Positions 1 through 8,681 of a stretch of 64,000 bases of DNA are shown here, one piece after another. Source of the DNA: JANQJA01 sp040880285 (lineage in GTDB: Bacteria; Pseudomonadota; Gammaproteobacteria; Pseudomonadales; Azotimanducaceae); assembly GCA_040880285.1 (NCBI GenBank), contig JBBDIT010000021.1, positions 94,073 to 158,072 of the forward strand. The letters are read 5' to 3'. The notes beneath the pieces are model-generated. The model was given only the letters and a program-made list of their open reading frames with translations, was not told where the DNA came from and did not search any database. Position 1 is the stretch's first letter; the number at the start of each line of letters is the position of its first letter. The position numbers and the translations under genes were made by a program.

Positions 1-1
1 C

Positions 2-1186
2 GGTGGTTGGAGTGGAACCTATGCAGGCATCGGCGACCGATCCGGCGGATTGCCTGCAGCGATCCGCAATCGTCTGCTTCGTCGTGGATTAGCCTATAGC
101 CCCGATGCGGTGATCGCTAACGGGGATCACATTTATTGGGATCTGCATAGATGGCAAGGAGATAGCCCGGGTACGCTTAGCGAGCGAGGGGAAGGTTCCA
201 ATTTCGATTTCTCCGACGCGGTTATCAATACACGTAATGAAACATCGTTGAAGCTCGCCGCCGAGCCTCAAATAGTACCGGTATACGGCACAGATTTTCG
301 TTCGACGCCGGTCTTTTTTCTACAGGACGATCACGATCATTGGGAAAATGATTCACCGGTCACTTATCCCGTAGCCTGGTTCCAACTACAATTGGCCCGG
401 GCTACTCAGCAGCTTTATTATCCTGAATTTCTTCCGGATTCGACCCGGCCTTCGGGCTTGCCATGGTCTTCCATGAGCGACCGGGGGAATCTGTCAGAGA
501 GCTTTGGTACTTTGCGGTATGGGCGGCTGGCCGAAATACTCCTTTACGACGTACGGCGAACCATGACCGTTAGCGATCTGGACGCGGTATTTGTTGATCG
601 CCAGGTTGAGAAGTGGTTGCTTGAGCGTACTAATTCTCGTGATACCCGTCACCTGGTGCACGTTCCGTCGAATCCACCAGGATGGACGGCCGGGAAGTGG
701 GGCGAGTGGTACCCGGATACGCTGGATCCCGAAACCGGCAAACTTACGACCCGCATGCCAAAACCATACTGGCGCCAGGGTTGGCTTGACCAGCATGACC
801 GACTGATGCAGTCACTTTCCGGTATGAAGGACCGGGTACCTGTCGTGGTGAGTGGCGATCTGCATGCCATCGGAATGGGCGAGATCCATCGCTCTGGCGA
901 GATGGATTTCAGCGCCAATCCCGTAACAACAATCCTGAGTGGCCCGATTGGCACTTCGCCCTTTGGATTTCCTTCCGCCGTCCGGGGATCTCGTCCACTT
1001 CCGGCAAAACATCTGGACTTGAATGAGGAAGTGGCACCCGTTGAAGAACACGGGTTTACCCTGGTGGACTTTCTGCCCGACCGGATGGTTGTCCAACTCT
1101 TCAAGTGGGACGTTAACAGCCAATCACTTGACGACATCGACAGTCTTCAGCCTTTCCATATTACCGAGTTGGCGCGTGATGGTTGA
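2..1186 (+). CDS. PhoD-like metallophosphatase, 5' end outside the window
   Basis: The frame is open to the left edge, so the true start and any signal peptide lie outside the window; about 394 codons are visible. Three metal-site blocks of the PhoD/purple-acid-phosphatase-like fold are seen in order: NGDHIYWD, DDHDHWEND and VVSGDLHAIG. Family members are exported, metal-dependent phosphomonoesterases or phosphodiesterases. The stop TGA overlaps a possible ATG of the next gene, so the two may be co-transcribed. The substrate cannot be deduced. It is the first of several putative metal-dependent hydrolases in this part of the window. Confidence 0.85.
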   Translation, partial: GGWSGTYAGIGDRSGGLPAAIRNRLLRRGLAYSPDAVIANGDHIYWDLHRWQGDSPGTLSERGEGSNFDFSDAVINTRNETSLKLAAEPQIVPVYGTDFRSTPVFFLQDDHDHWENDSPVTYPVAWFQLQLARATQQLYYPEFLPDSTRPSGLPWSSMSDRGNLSESFGTLRYGRLAEILLYDVRRTMTVSDLDAVFVDRQVEKWLLERTNSRDTRHLVHVPSNPPGWTAGKWGEWYPDTLDPETGKLTTRMPKPYWRQGWLDQHDRLMQSLSGMKDRVPVVVSGDLHAIGMGEIHRSGEMDFSANPVTTILSGPIGTSPFGFPSAVRGSRPLPAKHLDLNEEVAPVEEHGFTLVDFLPDRMVVQLFKWDVNSQSLDDIDSLQPFHITELARDG

Positions 1187-1242
1187 TGCAACACGTTGAG
1201 TTCATAACCATAAATGATTCTTACAGCATTGGAGATAGAAAT

Positions 1243-1923
1243 ATGGAGAAGGTGGAAACCCACGATTTCTTAGAAATAATCTACAACTGCAGGGCGATGC
1301 GACGTATCAAGCCCGAACCAGTGCCAGAGGAACTATTGGTCAAATTGGTGGATGCGGCGAATCAGGGGCCGACGGCCAGCAATGCCCAGCCGGGGCGCTG
1401 GATTATCGTGACGGACCCCGGTATCAAGATGAAGCTCGCTGACCTGAATCGAAGCGCGGTTGATAAAAGCTATCCTGCCCAGTCCGTAGAGGCGCCCAAA
1501 AGCGCGTTCCGATGGCAATACGAGCATATGCAGGATATCCCTGTGCTGATAGTTGCTTGCGTTTCCCGCCGAGGTGGGGCTCCCGACACCTTTTATGCCG
1601 GTGTAACGGCTGGCGGATCCATTTGGCCTTCTGTGCAGAATTTGCTGTTGACTGCCAGAGCGCTGGGACTGGGTGCATGTCCAACGACATTGCCATTGCA
1701 GGATCGCGCTGCCGCAAAGGCAGTGCTTAACATGCCCGAGCATGTGGAACCTATCTGCATGATCCCCGTCGGGTACCCGAAGGGAAAATTTGGGCCGGTA
1801 AAACGTCGACCTTTGGAGCAAATAGTGCACTGGGACGGGTGGAATACTGGCACAACGGAGAAACTGTTAAATCCACATGATCAGTCGCTCATACAACCAG
1901 AAAAAACCAACGCTACTGATTAA
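1243..1923 (+). CDS. Nitroreductase family protein
   Basis: A 226-aa protein of the FMN-dependent nitroreductase fold. The N-terminal block with CRAMRRIKPEPVPEELL and the segment ASNAQPGRW match the family's FMN/phosphate-binding region, and the GLGACPTT block is typical of the C-terminal half. I chose the ATG at 1243 because GGAG sits eight bases upstream; an in-frame ATG at 1186 overlapping the phosphatase stop would add 19 residues and is the alternative. Family members reduce nitro groups, quinones or enones with NAD(P)H. The 3' end overlaps the convergent HupE-like gene by 57 bp. Confidence 0.85.
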   Translation: MEKVETHDFLEIIYNCRAMRRIKPEPVPEELLVKLVDAANQGPTASNAQPGRWIIVTDPGIKMKLADLNRSAVDKSYPAQSVEAPKSAFRWQYEHMQDIPVLIVACVSRRGGAPDTFYAGVTAGGSIWPSVQNLLLTARALGLGACPTTLPLQDRAAAKAVLNMPEHVEPICMIPVGYPKGKFGPVKRRPLEQIVHWDGWNTGTTEKLLNPHDQSLIQPEKTNATD

Positions 1924-3006
1924 CACCGAACATGCAATGGCGATGGGCAGGTAGAATCTTCGTTGCTCGCGAATAAGGTATAACCCGATGAATGGTAACC
2001 CGACAACCGCCAACTGCCCCGCCTCCACTCCTAAATTGAACGACGCAAGCGAAATCAGGAACTCTCCCTCAGGTAGCCCGAGGTCACGCAACATATAAGA
2101 GAAGCCAAATCCATGGGCGAGGCCAAAAATGAATGCGACCGGCCAGCGTCGATGAATGACAGTCCTTATAGCCCCTTCAAAGTTTTCATACCGGCGTCGC
2201 AGATAAAACAGGTTTTCCAGACCAACATAAACAATGGAAGCCGCGATGATTGGCTCGATCAATCCCGGTTCGGGTACCAGGAGATTGGAGGCCGAAATGC
2301 CCAGCGTCACAGAATGCGCCAAAGTGAACGCGGTAATGGCCCAGGCCAACTGCGCGAAACCGGACAACACCATTACCAGCGCCAGGATGAATGCCAGGTG
2401 ATCATAACCGGTCAAGACGTGGTTGAAACCTGCGCTGAAATAGTCTGACAATCGGGGTTTGACGCCAGGAAACCGTGGCATATCATCGGGCAACGTCCAA
2501 CCCTCCCCTCGTTCCCAAGCAAGGTGGGCAACTGCGATATCGACAAAAGGTACATCCTTATTCAATACCAACTGCAGGAAATGATCACCCAGAAAGATTT
2601 CTGTGTAGTTGCCGTGACTCGAGTCATCGCGGAAGAGGTCATAGTGTAATCGTAGAAAGTCAAGCGGCTCTTTGCAGTCGAATTCAAGCTTAAATTGCCA
2701 TGCCGCGATGGCGCCATATTCGACTGCATCAATGACCCTCCCTTTGCAGCGCATCTCTGCATTGAACAATTCGAATCCGCTCGTCACAACCCTCGAGAGA
2801 GATTCAAGATCGTTGGCACTCGCAATTCGCTCGAGATCAGCCCTTGGCACTGTATACAACACCTGAACTTGACCTTTGGCCAACCCGACTGCGGTATAGG
2901 TAACTCCAGATTTATGGGCATGGTCGAAAAATTCCGTAACGTGGCCGTTAACAGGATTCGCTACCAGCATCGCGATCAGCGGAGCCAGTGAAAAAAATCG
3001 TATCAT
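1867..3006 (-). CDS. HupE/UreJ-like membrane protein with periplasmic N-domain (copy 1)
   Basis: A 379-aa protein: signal peptide, about 160-residue soluble N-terminal domain, then roughly six membrane helices of the HupE/UreJ type. Signature motifs are HVLTGYDHLAF in the first helix and FGLAHGFGFSYML later. HupE/UreJ relatives are linked to nickel/cobalt transport. Cleavage after the signal peptide could leave His as first residue (..NG then HVTEFFDHAH), followed by more His. The ATG at 3006 overlaps the stop of the upstream DUF3604 gene as ATGA, which points to translational coupling. A longer start at 3030 is possible but gives a poorer signal peptide. Confidence 0.8.
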   Translation of the reverse strand: MIRFFSLAPLIAMLVANPVNGHVTEFFDHAHKSGVTYTAVGLAKGQVQVLYTVPRADLERIASANDLESLSRVVTSGFELFNAEMRCKGRVIDAVEYGAIAAWQFKLEFDCKEPLDFLRLHYDLFRDDSSHGNYTEIFLGDHFLQLVLNKDVPFVDIAVAHLAWERGEGWTLPDDMPRFPGVKPRLSDYFSAGFNHVLTGYDHLAFILALVMVLSGFAQLAWAITAFTLAHSVTLGISASNLLVPEPGLIEPIIAASIVYVGLENLFYLRRRYENFEGAIRTVIHRRWPVAFIFGLAHGFGFSYMLRDLGLPEGEFLISLASFNLGVEAGQLAVVGLPFIGLYLIREQRRFYLPIAIACSVLISSVGFFWLYERLIMWI

Positions 3007-5594
3007 CTGGCGGTATAACCACCTACCCAAACCGGGCTGGACCAGGCCATCTGGTCGTTCTCCTGGACAACCCGCAACGTATAGTAGTCACCCTGTCGGC
3101 CTGCTTCATCGGCGAATTCAAACTCGTAATCCATCGGCGCTTGCCTTACTACCCGGCGCAGCTCAACGCTATCGTAATAACCTTCAGCTTCCTGGGTACG
3201 CTCCAAAAAACCATCCTTCATCTCGGCTAGTCTGAACGTTCTGTTCCATTGTGGAATCTGGACTGTACCCCTATAGCGTGTAAAGCCGTTTTGCGTCTCA
3301 CGGTCCGGCTCGAGATTAACCTGGATTTCTGTGGCGGCTGAAACACCCTCAAGTTCCAATATAAGGCTAGAATGATTTCCCCTTGTCCATGTGCGAAACC
3401 GAATCAGATTCGAGTTATCTTCATCAATCTCGAAACTCTGGGTAACCACATCATTGAAGCTGGGCGCATCGACCCTGACAAGTGTGGCATTCTTTACGTT
3501 GATGGTACCTTGCCACGTTCTCGATCCGCGTGGATTATCCCGCTGTTCCATGAGCGGCTGCGAGGAAGATTCAAAGTTCACCTCGATAGTCTGCGTACTA
3601 CTGTTCCCGGCACTGACCGTCCGCAAATCTTTCCGCCAGATCTCCTCGGAATTTTTCAGCACCACCAGCTGGTCGATGGGTGAGGTGCCGACGATGCGCC
3701 CTCGCACGCTGCGTTGCTCGGAGAATTCGGCACGCTGCCCCATGCCGGTACCGTTGACCTCAAATCGGACAATCGGCCTGTCCCCTGTAACCGCGTAGGT
3801 CGAAAGAGATTTCATTGCATCGAATATCGCATCGGCCGTCTTCTCACGAGCGAGGACCCCCGCAAGGCCGGAACCGCGGCCACGGGAGGCACCGTATCCA
3901 GGGTGACTCGTGTGATCATCCGAGCCCGAGACAAATCCAACATGCTGGCCATGACGCAGGTACATGTGTCCAAACCATTCAAATACGCCGTGATTGGACT
4001 GAATTTCCACCAGTGTCTGCATGGCAGGGTCTGAACGGCGCCAATCACCCGCCTGATGAGCGTGAGGAATGATCAGGACATCCTCCGTATCGTGGTTTTC
4101 CCGCAAGCCCTGGTACAACTTCGACAGGGACGCATGAGTTTGTTGTGGAACGCGCCTGCGATGCTCTGGTGTTCTGAAGACGATATTGTGGTGCCCGCCA
4201 TAGCTATGCTCAACGGTCCATTCGTAACCAAGGAAAGTGATAAATTTGCCTGTTTCAAAAAACTCCTGCGTGTTGGCCCTCAATTCCTCCCACTCGGCGT
4301 CATCCATCCAGATATCGTGTTCCGAGTGAACGAGAAAGTCGAGGCGCGCATCGTCTCGACCAAATTCAAAATACGCATCCGATGTGCCTTGCCCTTCAGC
4401 CATTCCAGAGTGACCATGAGTCTCCCCCCAATAAATCCGCTGTTCAGGATTTTTTTCGACCAGGATCGGATTGACCTTGCCCTGGATACTGCCATCCAGG
4501 CTTTCCAGGCTGAGCCGATAAACTCCCGGCGTGTCGAACGAAAAATTGTCTAGCAGAGTAATGGCGCTTCCGGCGGGAATATCCCTGATTGGTTCTCCAT
4601 CGAGGAGGAGACGATAACCAGGCAGGTTGGAAGTTGCCCGATTGGTATAGATATCCTCGCTGCGCACCGACAGCGAAAAAGTCTCACCCACATCCAGCAC
4701 GCTGGGCGCAAACCCGCGTACACCGTGTGTCGGACCTCCCTGGGTCTTGAAACCAAAACGCGGCAACGCATACCGCGTACCGTCCGGTTCAAAAGCAACA
4801 TGCACTTCCATCGGAATGAAGTCGTTACTGAAGGTCTGTAAGCGAGCCCCCGGCCCACCTTCACCGGTATCCCCGTAAAGGAAAGTTACTACATCACCGG
4901 GCTGCAGATCACCGCCGGTAACTGAAAAAACCAGAGTCCGCCGTCGGAAACTGCCTTCAACACCCTCCGCGACCAATGAAACCCCGGAACGTGAAATCGT
5001 GGATGTCACGTAGTCTTCAGCGCTGCCATCCTCTGCCTGCAACAGGAGTCCGCTAACTCCATGAGCACCGAGCATGATCATGGCCCCTTCTTTCAGACCT
5101 CCACTCCCAACTTCATATTGTACTTCGATCGTCTGCCAGGACGTCACGGTGTACGGTCCAGGATCAGGGACTGTCACCTTACCCAGCGCTGCGGGGTTTT
5201 CGTCACGCAGACGAAGCTGTTCTATATAATCGGACATCGACGTGTTGAGCGCCCTTAGCTGATCCTCTGTCGGTTCCTCACCCCGGGGCAGGTCATTGGA
5301 TCGCGCAACCTGTGCAACTGCCTGGGGCAGCGACCAGGGAAGATCGTCTCCTCTCAGCGCCATGGCATTCGCCCAGGCAAACAGCGTTAGGGCACGTCTC
5401 TGAAGTTCCGGCGCGCTCTCAACCAGCGGTTTTTCGCGCACTTCCACCTTAAGTGCTTCAACCCGATCTCGTAAATCGGCCGACATGTAATCGTCTGAAA
5501 CTGGACGATCCCCCGTGCTTGTCTCACTAGCGATGTCATTCTCCTGACCGCAGCCAGCCAGCACCATCATTGCCAACAACAGAAATACGCGCAT
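3003..5594 (-). CDS. DUF3604 PHP-like lipoprotein (copy 1)
   Basis: An 863-aa predicted lipoprotein with lipobox LAGC (Cys15). After an N-terminal beta-rich region of about 390 residues comes the DUF3604 catalytic-type core with PHP-like metal motifs: THGHSG (His393, His395), HSEHD (423-427), GGHHN (466-470), PHAHQ (510-514) and GSDDH (557-561). The C-terminus ends in a segment with AWSSPVWVGG shared by all four paralogues. PHP folds are usually phosphoesterases or other metal-dependent hydrolases; no substrate is established here. I chose the ATG at 5594 for the compact lipoprotein signal; GGGAG lies upstream. Translationally coupled to the HupE-like gene by ATGA. Confidence 0.88.
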   Translation of the reverse strand: MRVFLLLAMMVLAGCGQENDIASETSTGDRPVSDDYMSADLRDRVEALKVEVREKPLVESAPELQRRALTLFAWANAMALRGDDLPWSLPQAVAQVARSNDLPRGEEPTEDQLRALNTSMSDYIEQLRLRDENPAALGKVTVPDPGPYTVTSWQTIEVQYEVGSGGLKEGAMIMLGAHGVSGLLLQAEDGSAEDYVTSTISRSGVSLVAEGVEGSFRRRTLVFSVTGGDLQPGDVVTFLYGDTGEGGPGARLQTFSNDFIPMEVHVAFEPDGTRYALPRFGFKTQGGPTHGVRGFAPSVLDVGETFSLSVRSEDIYTNRATSNLPGYRLLLDGEPIRDIPAGSAITLLDNFSFDTPGVYRLSLESLDGSIQGKVNPILVEKNPEQRIYWGETHGHSGMAEGQGTSDAYFEFGRDDARLDFLVHSEHDIWMDDAEWEELRANTQEFFETGKFITFLGYEWTVEHSYGGHHNIVFRTPEHRRRVPQQTHASLSKLYQGLRENHDTEDVLIIPHAHQAGDWRRSDPAMQTLVEIQSNHGVFEWFGHMYLRHGQHVGFVSGSDDHTSHPGYGASRGRGSGLAGVLAREKTADAIFDAMKSLSTYAVTGDRPIVRFEVNGTGMGQRAEFSEQRSVRGRIVGTSPIDQLVVLKNSEEIWRKDLRTVSAGNSSTQTIEVNFESSSQPLMEQRDNPRGSRTWQGTINVKNATLVRVDAPSFNDVVTQSFEIDEDNSNLIRFRTWTRGNHSSLILELEGVSAATEIQVNLEPDRETQNGFTRYRGTVQIPQWNRTFRLAEMKDGFLERTQEAEGYYDSVELRRVVRQAPMDYEFEFADEAGRQGDYYTLRVVQENDQMAWSSPVWVGGYTAR

Positions 5595-5621
5595 CAAGAT
5601 ACTCCCATATTTTATATTTAC

Positions 5622-5636
5622 GGATATTGGATATCC
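5622..5636. promoter_or_regulatory. 15-bp inverted repeat upstream of DUF3604 copy 1
   Basis: GGATAT-TGG-ATATCC is a perfect 6-bp inverted repeat with a 3-bp spacer, 28 bp upstream of the start codon. An AT-rich TATAAA-like box lies between it and the GGGAG ribosome site. The GGATAT half-site recurs in the repeat upstream of the TonB receptor (13812-13830). It may be an operator; chance is not excluded. Confidence 0.3.
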
Positions 5637-5693
5637 TATCACAAACCTTTTCGGCTTGGCTGCACCCCCTGTACCTGGGGGATATGCTAGAAA

Positions 5694-5966
5694 CTACGCG
5701 TCGTAGCCTTCCTGGATAAGGTCCAGTTGCGCTGTTTCCCCGGCATCCACCGACAAGGCCCCGACCCGGTCAAACACCTGGGCGACATCCCGCCGTGGCA
5801 GGCACCAGGTACATATGGGTCTAATGGCTCCAGGACGTAATCGAAATGATAAAGCCTTGCAGGGGCGGCGACATTGCGCATTTGAGACAGCAGGTATCGA
5901 GTGGGTGCAACGAAATTAATGTAGAGAACTTCTTTTTCAATGTCTTTTCCTTCGATTAAGCTGTTG
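5694..5966 (-). pseudogene. C-terminal remnant of a type-B carboxylesterase
   Basis: Reading the minus strand from just after the stop of the upstream DUF3604 gene gives a frame with YLLSQMRNVAAPARLYHFDY and then PGACHGG, which matches the region before the catalytic His of type-B carboxylesterases. The frame then breaks. Moving one base at the CCC run at 5789-5791 restores DVAQVFDRVGALSVDAG and continues to a TAG at 5694-5696. About 90 codons remain; the catalytic Ser and Glu regions are absent. It looks like the tail of a gene otherwise deleted, with a single-base deletion. It fills the gap between the two tandem DUF3604 genes. Confidence 0.65.
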
Positions 5967-8564
5967 CTACCGACTACGAGCGCCGCCTACCCAAATGGGG
6001 CTGGACCAGCCTAATTGATCGTTTTCCTGGAGGACGCGTAGCGTATAGTAGTCACCGTCTCGCGAGGATGTGTCCACAAATTCGAAGGAATGGTCCTTCT
6101 GCGACTCCGCAGCGACCAGACGAAGGCCAACGACATCCTTGTGCCCCTTCACGTCCTGGGTCTTGTTGGCGAATCCTTGATTCAGTTCAGACAGGCGAAA
6201 CGTGGGTTTCCACGCAGGTATGTCAATGGGTCCACGGCGTAATCGCGTGTAATTATTACCACGCGTCTCTACACTGGCTTCAATATCGATGGTGATCTTG
6301 GTGTCAGCAGATGCTTCCTCCAATACCAGCGCCAGGCTAGACGTTTGCCCACGTGTCACTGTGCGGAAATTGATCTGGTTCAGTTGTTGTGGGTCGATCT
6401 CTGCCGCCTGCAGATCTACATCAATAAAAGCTGGTGCATCAACCTCGATCAGGCGGGCACCGTCGACCGTTATGGTACCCGACCAGAAACGTCGTCCCCT
6501 CGGAATGTCGCGTTGTTCAAGAAGGGGTTGGGAGTCCGTGGTAAATTCCACCTCAATACGATCCTGACCCTTGCCAACGGGACCAGACAAGGTCCTTAGA
6601 TCCTTACGCCATATCTCTTGTGAATTTCTATGCACAACGAGAGTGTCAATGGGTGACTGGGAGATAATCCTGCCCCGCAGATTACGCTCATTTGCAAGTG
6701 GCGTCCGCTGCCCCATTCTTGCCCCGTTTACTTCGAATTGCAGGATCATCCTGTCGCCCATTACCGCGTAAGTACGCAAGTCTTTCATCGCGTTGAAAAT
6801 CGCATCGCGTGACTTCTCCGCCGCGATAACACCAGCGAGTCCAGAACGCATGCCGCGACTTACTCCATAACCGGGGTGACTACTGTGATCGTCGGAGGCT
6901 GAGATAAAACCAACGTGATGGCCGTGGCGCAGATACATATGCCCAAACCATTCAAAAGCACCGTGGAACGACTGAATTTCAACGAGGGTTTGCATCTCCG
7001 GATCACTGTAACGCCAATCGCCTACCTGATGGGCATGGGGGATGATCAGCACATCCTCGACGGCATGGTTCTCGCGCAAACCCTGATAGAGCAGCGCAAG
7101 CGTGGGGTGAGTCTGCCGGGGTATTCGATCGCGGCCTTCCGCCGTTCGGAACACGACGTTATGGTGGCCGCCAAAGTTCTGGTCCGTGGTCCACTCGTAA
7201 CCAAGGTAAGGGATGAAGTCACCAGCTGCCGCAAATTCCTGGGTATTAGCGCGAAGCTTTTCCCATTCGGCATCGTCCATCCAAAGGTCGTGTTCGGAGT
7301 GCACCAGGAAATCAAGATTGGCATCGTCGCGACCGAACGTGAAGAAACCGTCAGACGTACCACGCCCTTCCGCCATCCCTGAGTGACCGTGAGTTTCACC
7401 CCAGAATATCCGCTCCAAAGGGTCCTGCTCCACCAGTATGGGGTTAGCTTCGCCCCTGATTGATCCATCGATACTCGTAATGCTGAATCGATACACGCCA
7501 GGTTTATCGAATGCGATGTGCTGGATTTTCGCGATGGCGTCCTGGCCCGGCGGCAACTCTCGGAAGGGCCCGCCATTTAACAGAACACGGTAACCGGGGA
7601 TCGCCCCTGTCGCCCGATTGGTCTGAATATCTTCACTGCGTATTACGAGATCGAAGGTCTCTCCCACGGCCAATATCGACGGTGCGAATGCGTGGACGCC
7701 GGCAACTTCGATGCCTTTAGTCTTGAGCCCGAGACGCGGCAATACATAATCCGGTCCAGCGGGTTCCAACCGCACGTAAAGTTCCAACGGAATGAAGTCG
7801 TTGCTGAGCGATTCCATCATGACACCGGGCCCGCCTCCGCTTTTGTCACCGAGCCGTATGATCACTTTGTCACCCGGGTTGAGCGTACCTCCACTAACCT
7901 CGAATTGGACCGGCGCTCCGGTCGGCTGAAAGATACGTTGATAAGACACGGGGCCCCTGGTGGCGACGAGAGTCACATCTGGACGGTTTGTCTCAGCGGT
8001 GACGTAGCCAGGCGCTGTCGGCTCTTCGATATTTGCATTGGTACCCCGTGACAGGGTGAGTCGGGCCCCCTCTGCCAGCGGTCGGGAGCCGACCACATAT
8101 TCAATCTCCAGTGTCTGCCATGAATTGATCGGATGTGGACCGACGTTCAGTAATTGTGCGGTACCCATTGCCTCGGGATCTTCATCGCGCAATCGCAAGT
8201 GCTCCACATACGGAGCCAGCTGGCCGGTAGCCTGCTCGAGTTGGTCCCGGCCTGGCTGCTCATCCTCATAAGGAAGGCGCGACAAGGTTGCAACGACAAG
8301 TGGGAGGGACCAGGGCAGATCGTCGCCCATTCGGGCACGCCGGTTTGCCCAGGCAAATAGTGTCAAGCTACGATTCCTGAGCTCTTCGGCATCGGTCGCG
8401 GGCCTTCCAGCGGCGACATCCGCCTTCAGACGCTCAATTCGCTGGTCCAGATCACCTTCTCCGGCACCTGACATAGGAGTACCCGTACTGGAAGTGTCTG
8501 GATCAGCACAACTCACAAGTAGTACCATGGACAGTGCGAGCAGCATCGCAAAAGTAGTATGCAT
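5967..8564 (-). CDS. DUF3604 PHP-like lipoprotein (copy 2)
   Basis: An 865-aa predicted lipoprotein (lipobox LVSC, Cys19) closely resembling copy 1 along its length. The core has THGHSG, HSEHD, GGHHN, PHAHQ and ASDDH, and the C-terminus has GWSSPIWVGG. The ATG at 8564 is preceded by GAGGGAGA at about the right distance; a start at 8594 would add ten residues and spoil the signal peptide. It is downstream of the VCBS gene and, across the carboxylesterase scar, upstream of copy 1, so the pair looks like a tandem duplication. Expected location: outer membrane or periplasm, lipid-anchored. Confidence 0.88.
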   Translation of the reverse strand: MHTTFAMLLALSMVLLVSCADPDTSSTGTPMSGAGEGDLDQRIERLKADVAAGRPATDAEELRNRSLTLFAWANRRARMGDDLPWSLPLVVATLSRLPYEDEQPGRDQLEQATGQLAPYVEHLRLRDEDPEAMGTAQLLNVGPHPINSWQTLEIEYVVGSRPLAEGARLTLSRGTNANIEEPTAPGYVTAETNRPDVTLVATRGPVSYQRIFQPTGAPVQFEVSGGTLNPGDKVIIRLGDKSGGGPGVMMESLSNDFIPLELYVRLEPAGPDYVLPRLGLKTKGIEVAGVHAFAPSILAVGETFDLVIRSEDIQTNRATGAIPGYRVLLNGGPFRELPPGQDAIAKIQHIAFDKPGVYRFSITSIDGSIRGEANPILVEQDPLERIFWGETHGHSGMAEGRGTSDGFFTFGRDDANLDFLVHSEHDLWMDDAEWEKLRANTQEFAAAGDFIPYLGYEWTTDQNFGGHHNVVFRTAEGRDRIPRQTHPTLALLYQGLRENHAVEDVLIIPHAHQVGDWRYSDPEMQTLVEIQSFHGAFEWFGHMYLRHGHHVGFISASDDHSSHPGYGVSRGMRSGLAGVIAAEKSRDAIFNAMKDLRTYAVMGDRMILQFEVNGARMGQRTPLANERNLRGRIISQSPIDTLVVHRNSQEIWRKDLRTLSGPVGKGQDRIEVEFTTDSQPLLEQRDIPRGRRFWSGTITVDGARLIEVDAPAFIDVDLQAAEIDPQQLNQINFRTVTRGQTSSLALVLEEASADTKITIDIEASVETRGNNYTRLRRGPIDIPAWKPTFRLSELNQGFANKTQDVKGHKDVVGLRLVAAESQKDHSFEFVDTSSRDGDYYTLRVLQENDQLGWSSPIWVGGARSR

Positions 8565-8681
8565 CCAGTCTCTCCCTCTGGGCAAGTCAGACATTTATAT
8601 TATCGGATTTAAGCGAGGTTCGATGCTATCAATTATTTTCCATGATGTACTGCCATTATTCTCTAACAGGAGACAGAAAGT

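Noticed and set aside
8565..8681. Promoter for DUF3604 copy 2 in the 117-bp gap
   Set aside because: GATAAT and TATAAA-like boxes are seen, but no -35 at usual spacing; the copy may simply be read from the operon.
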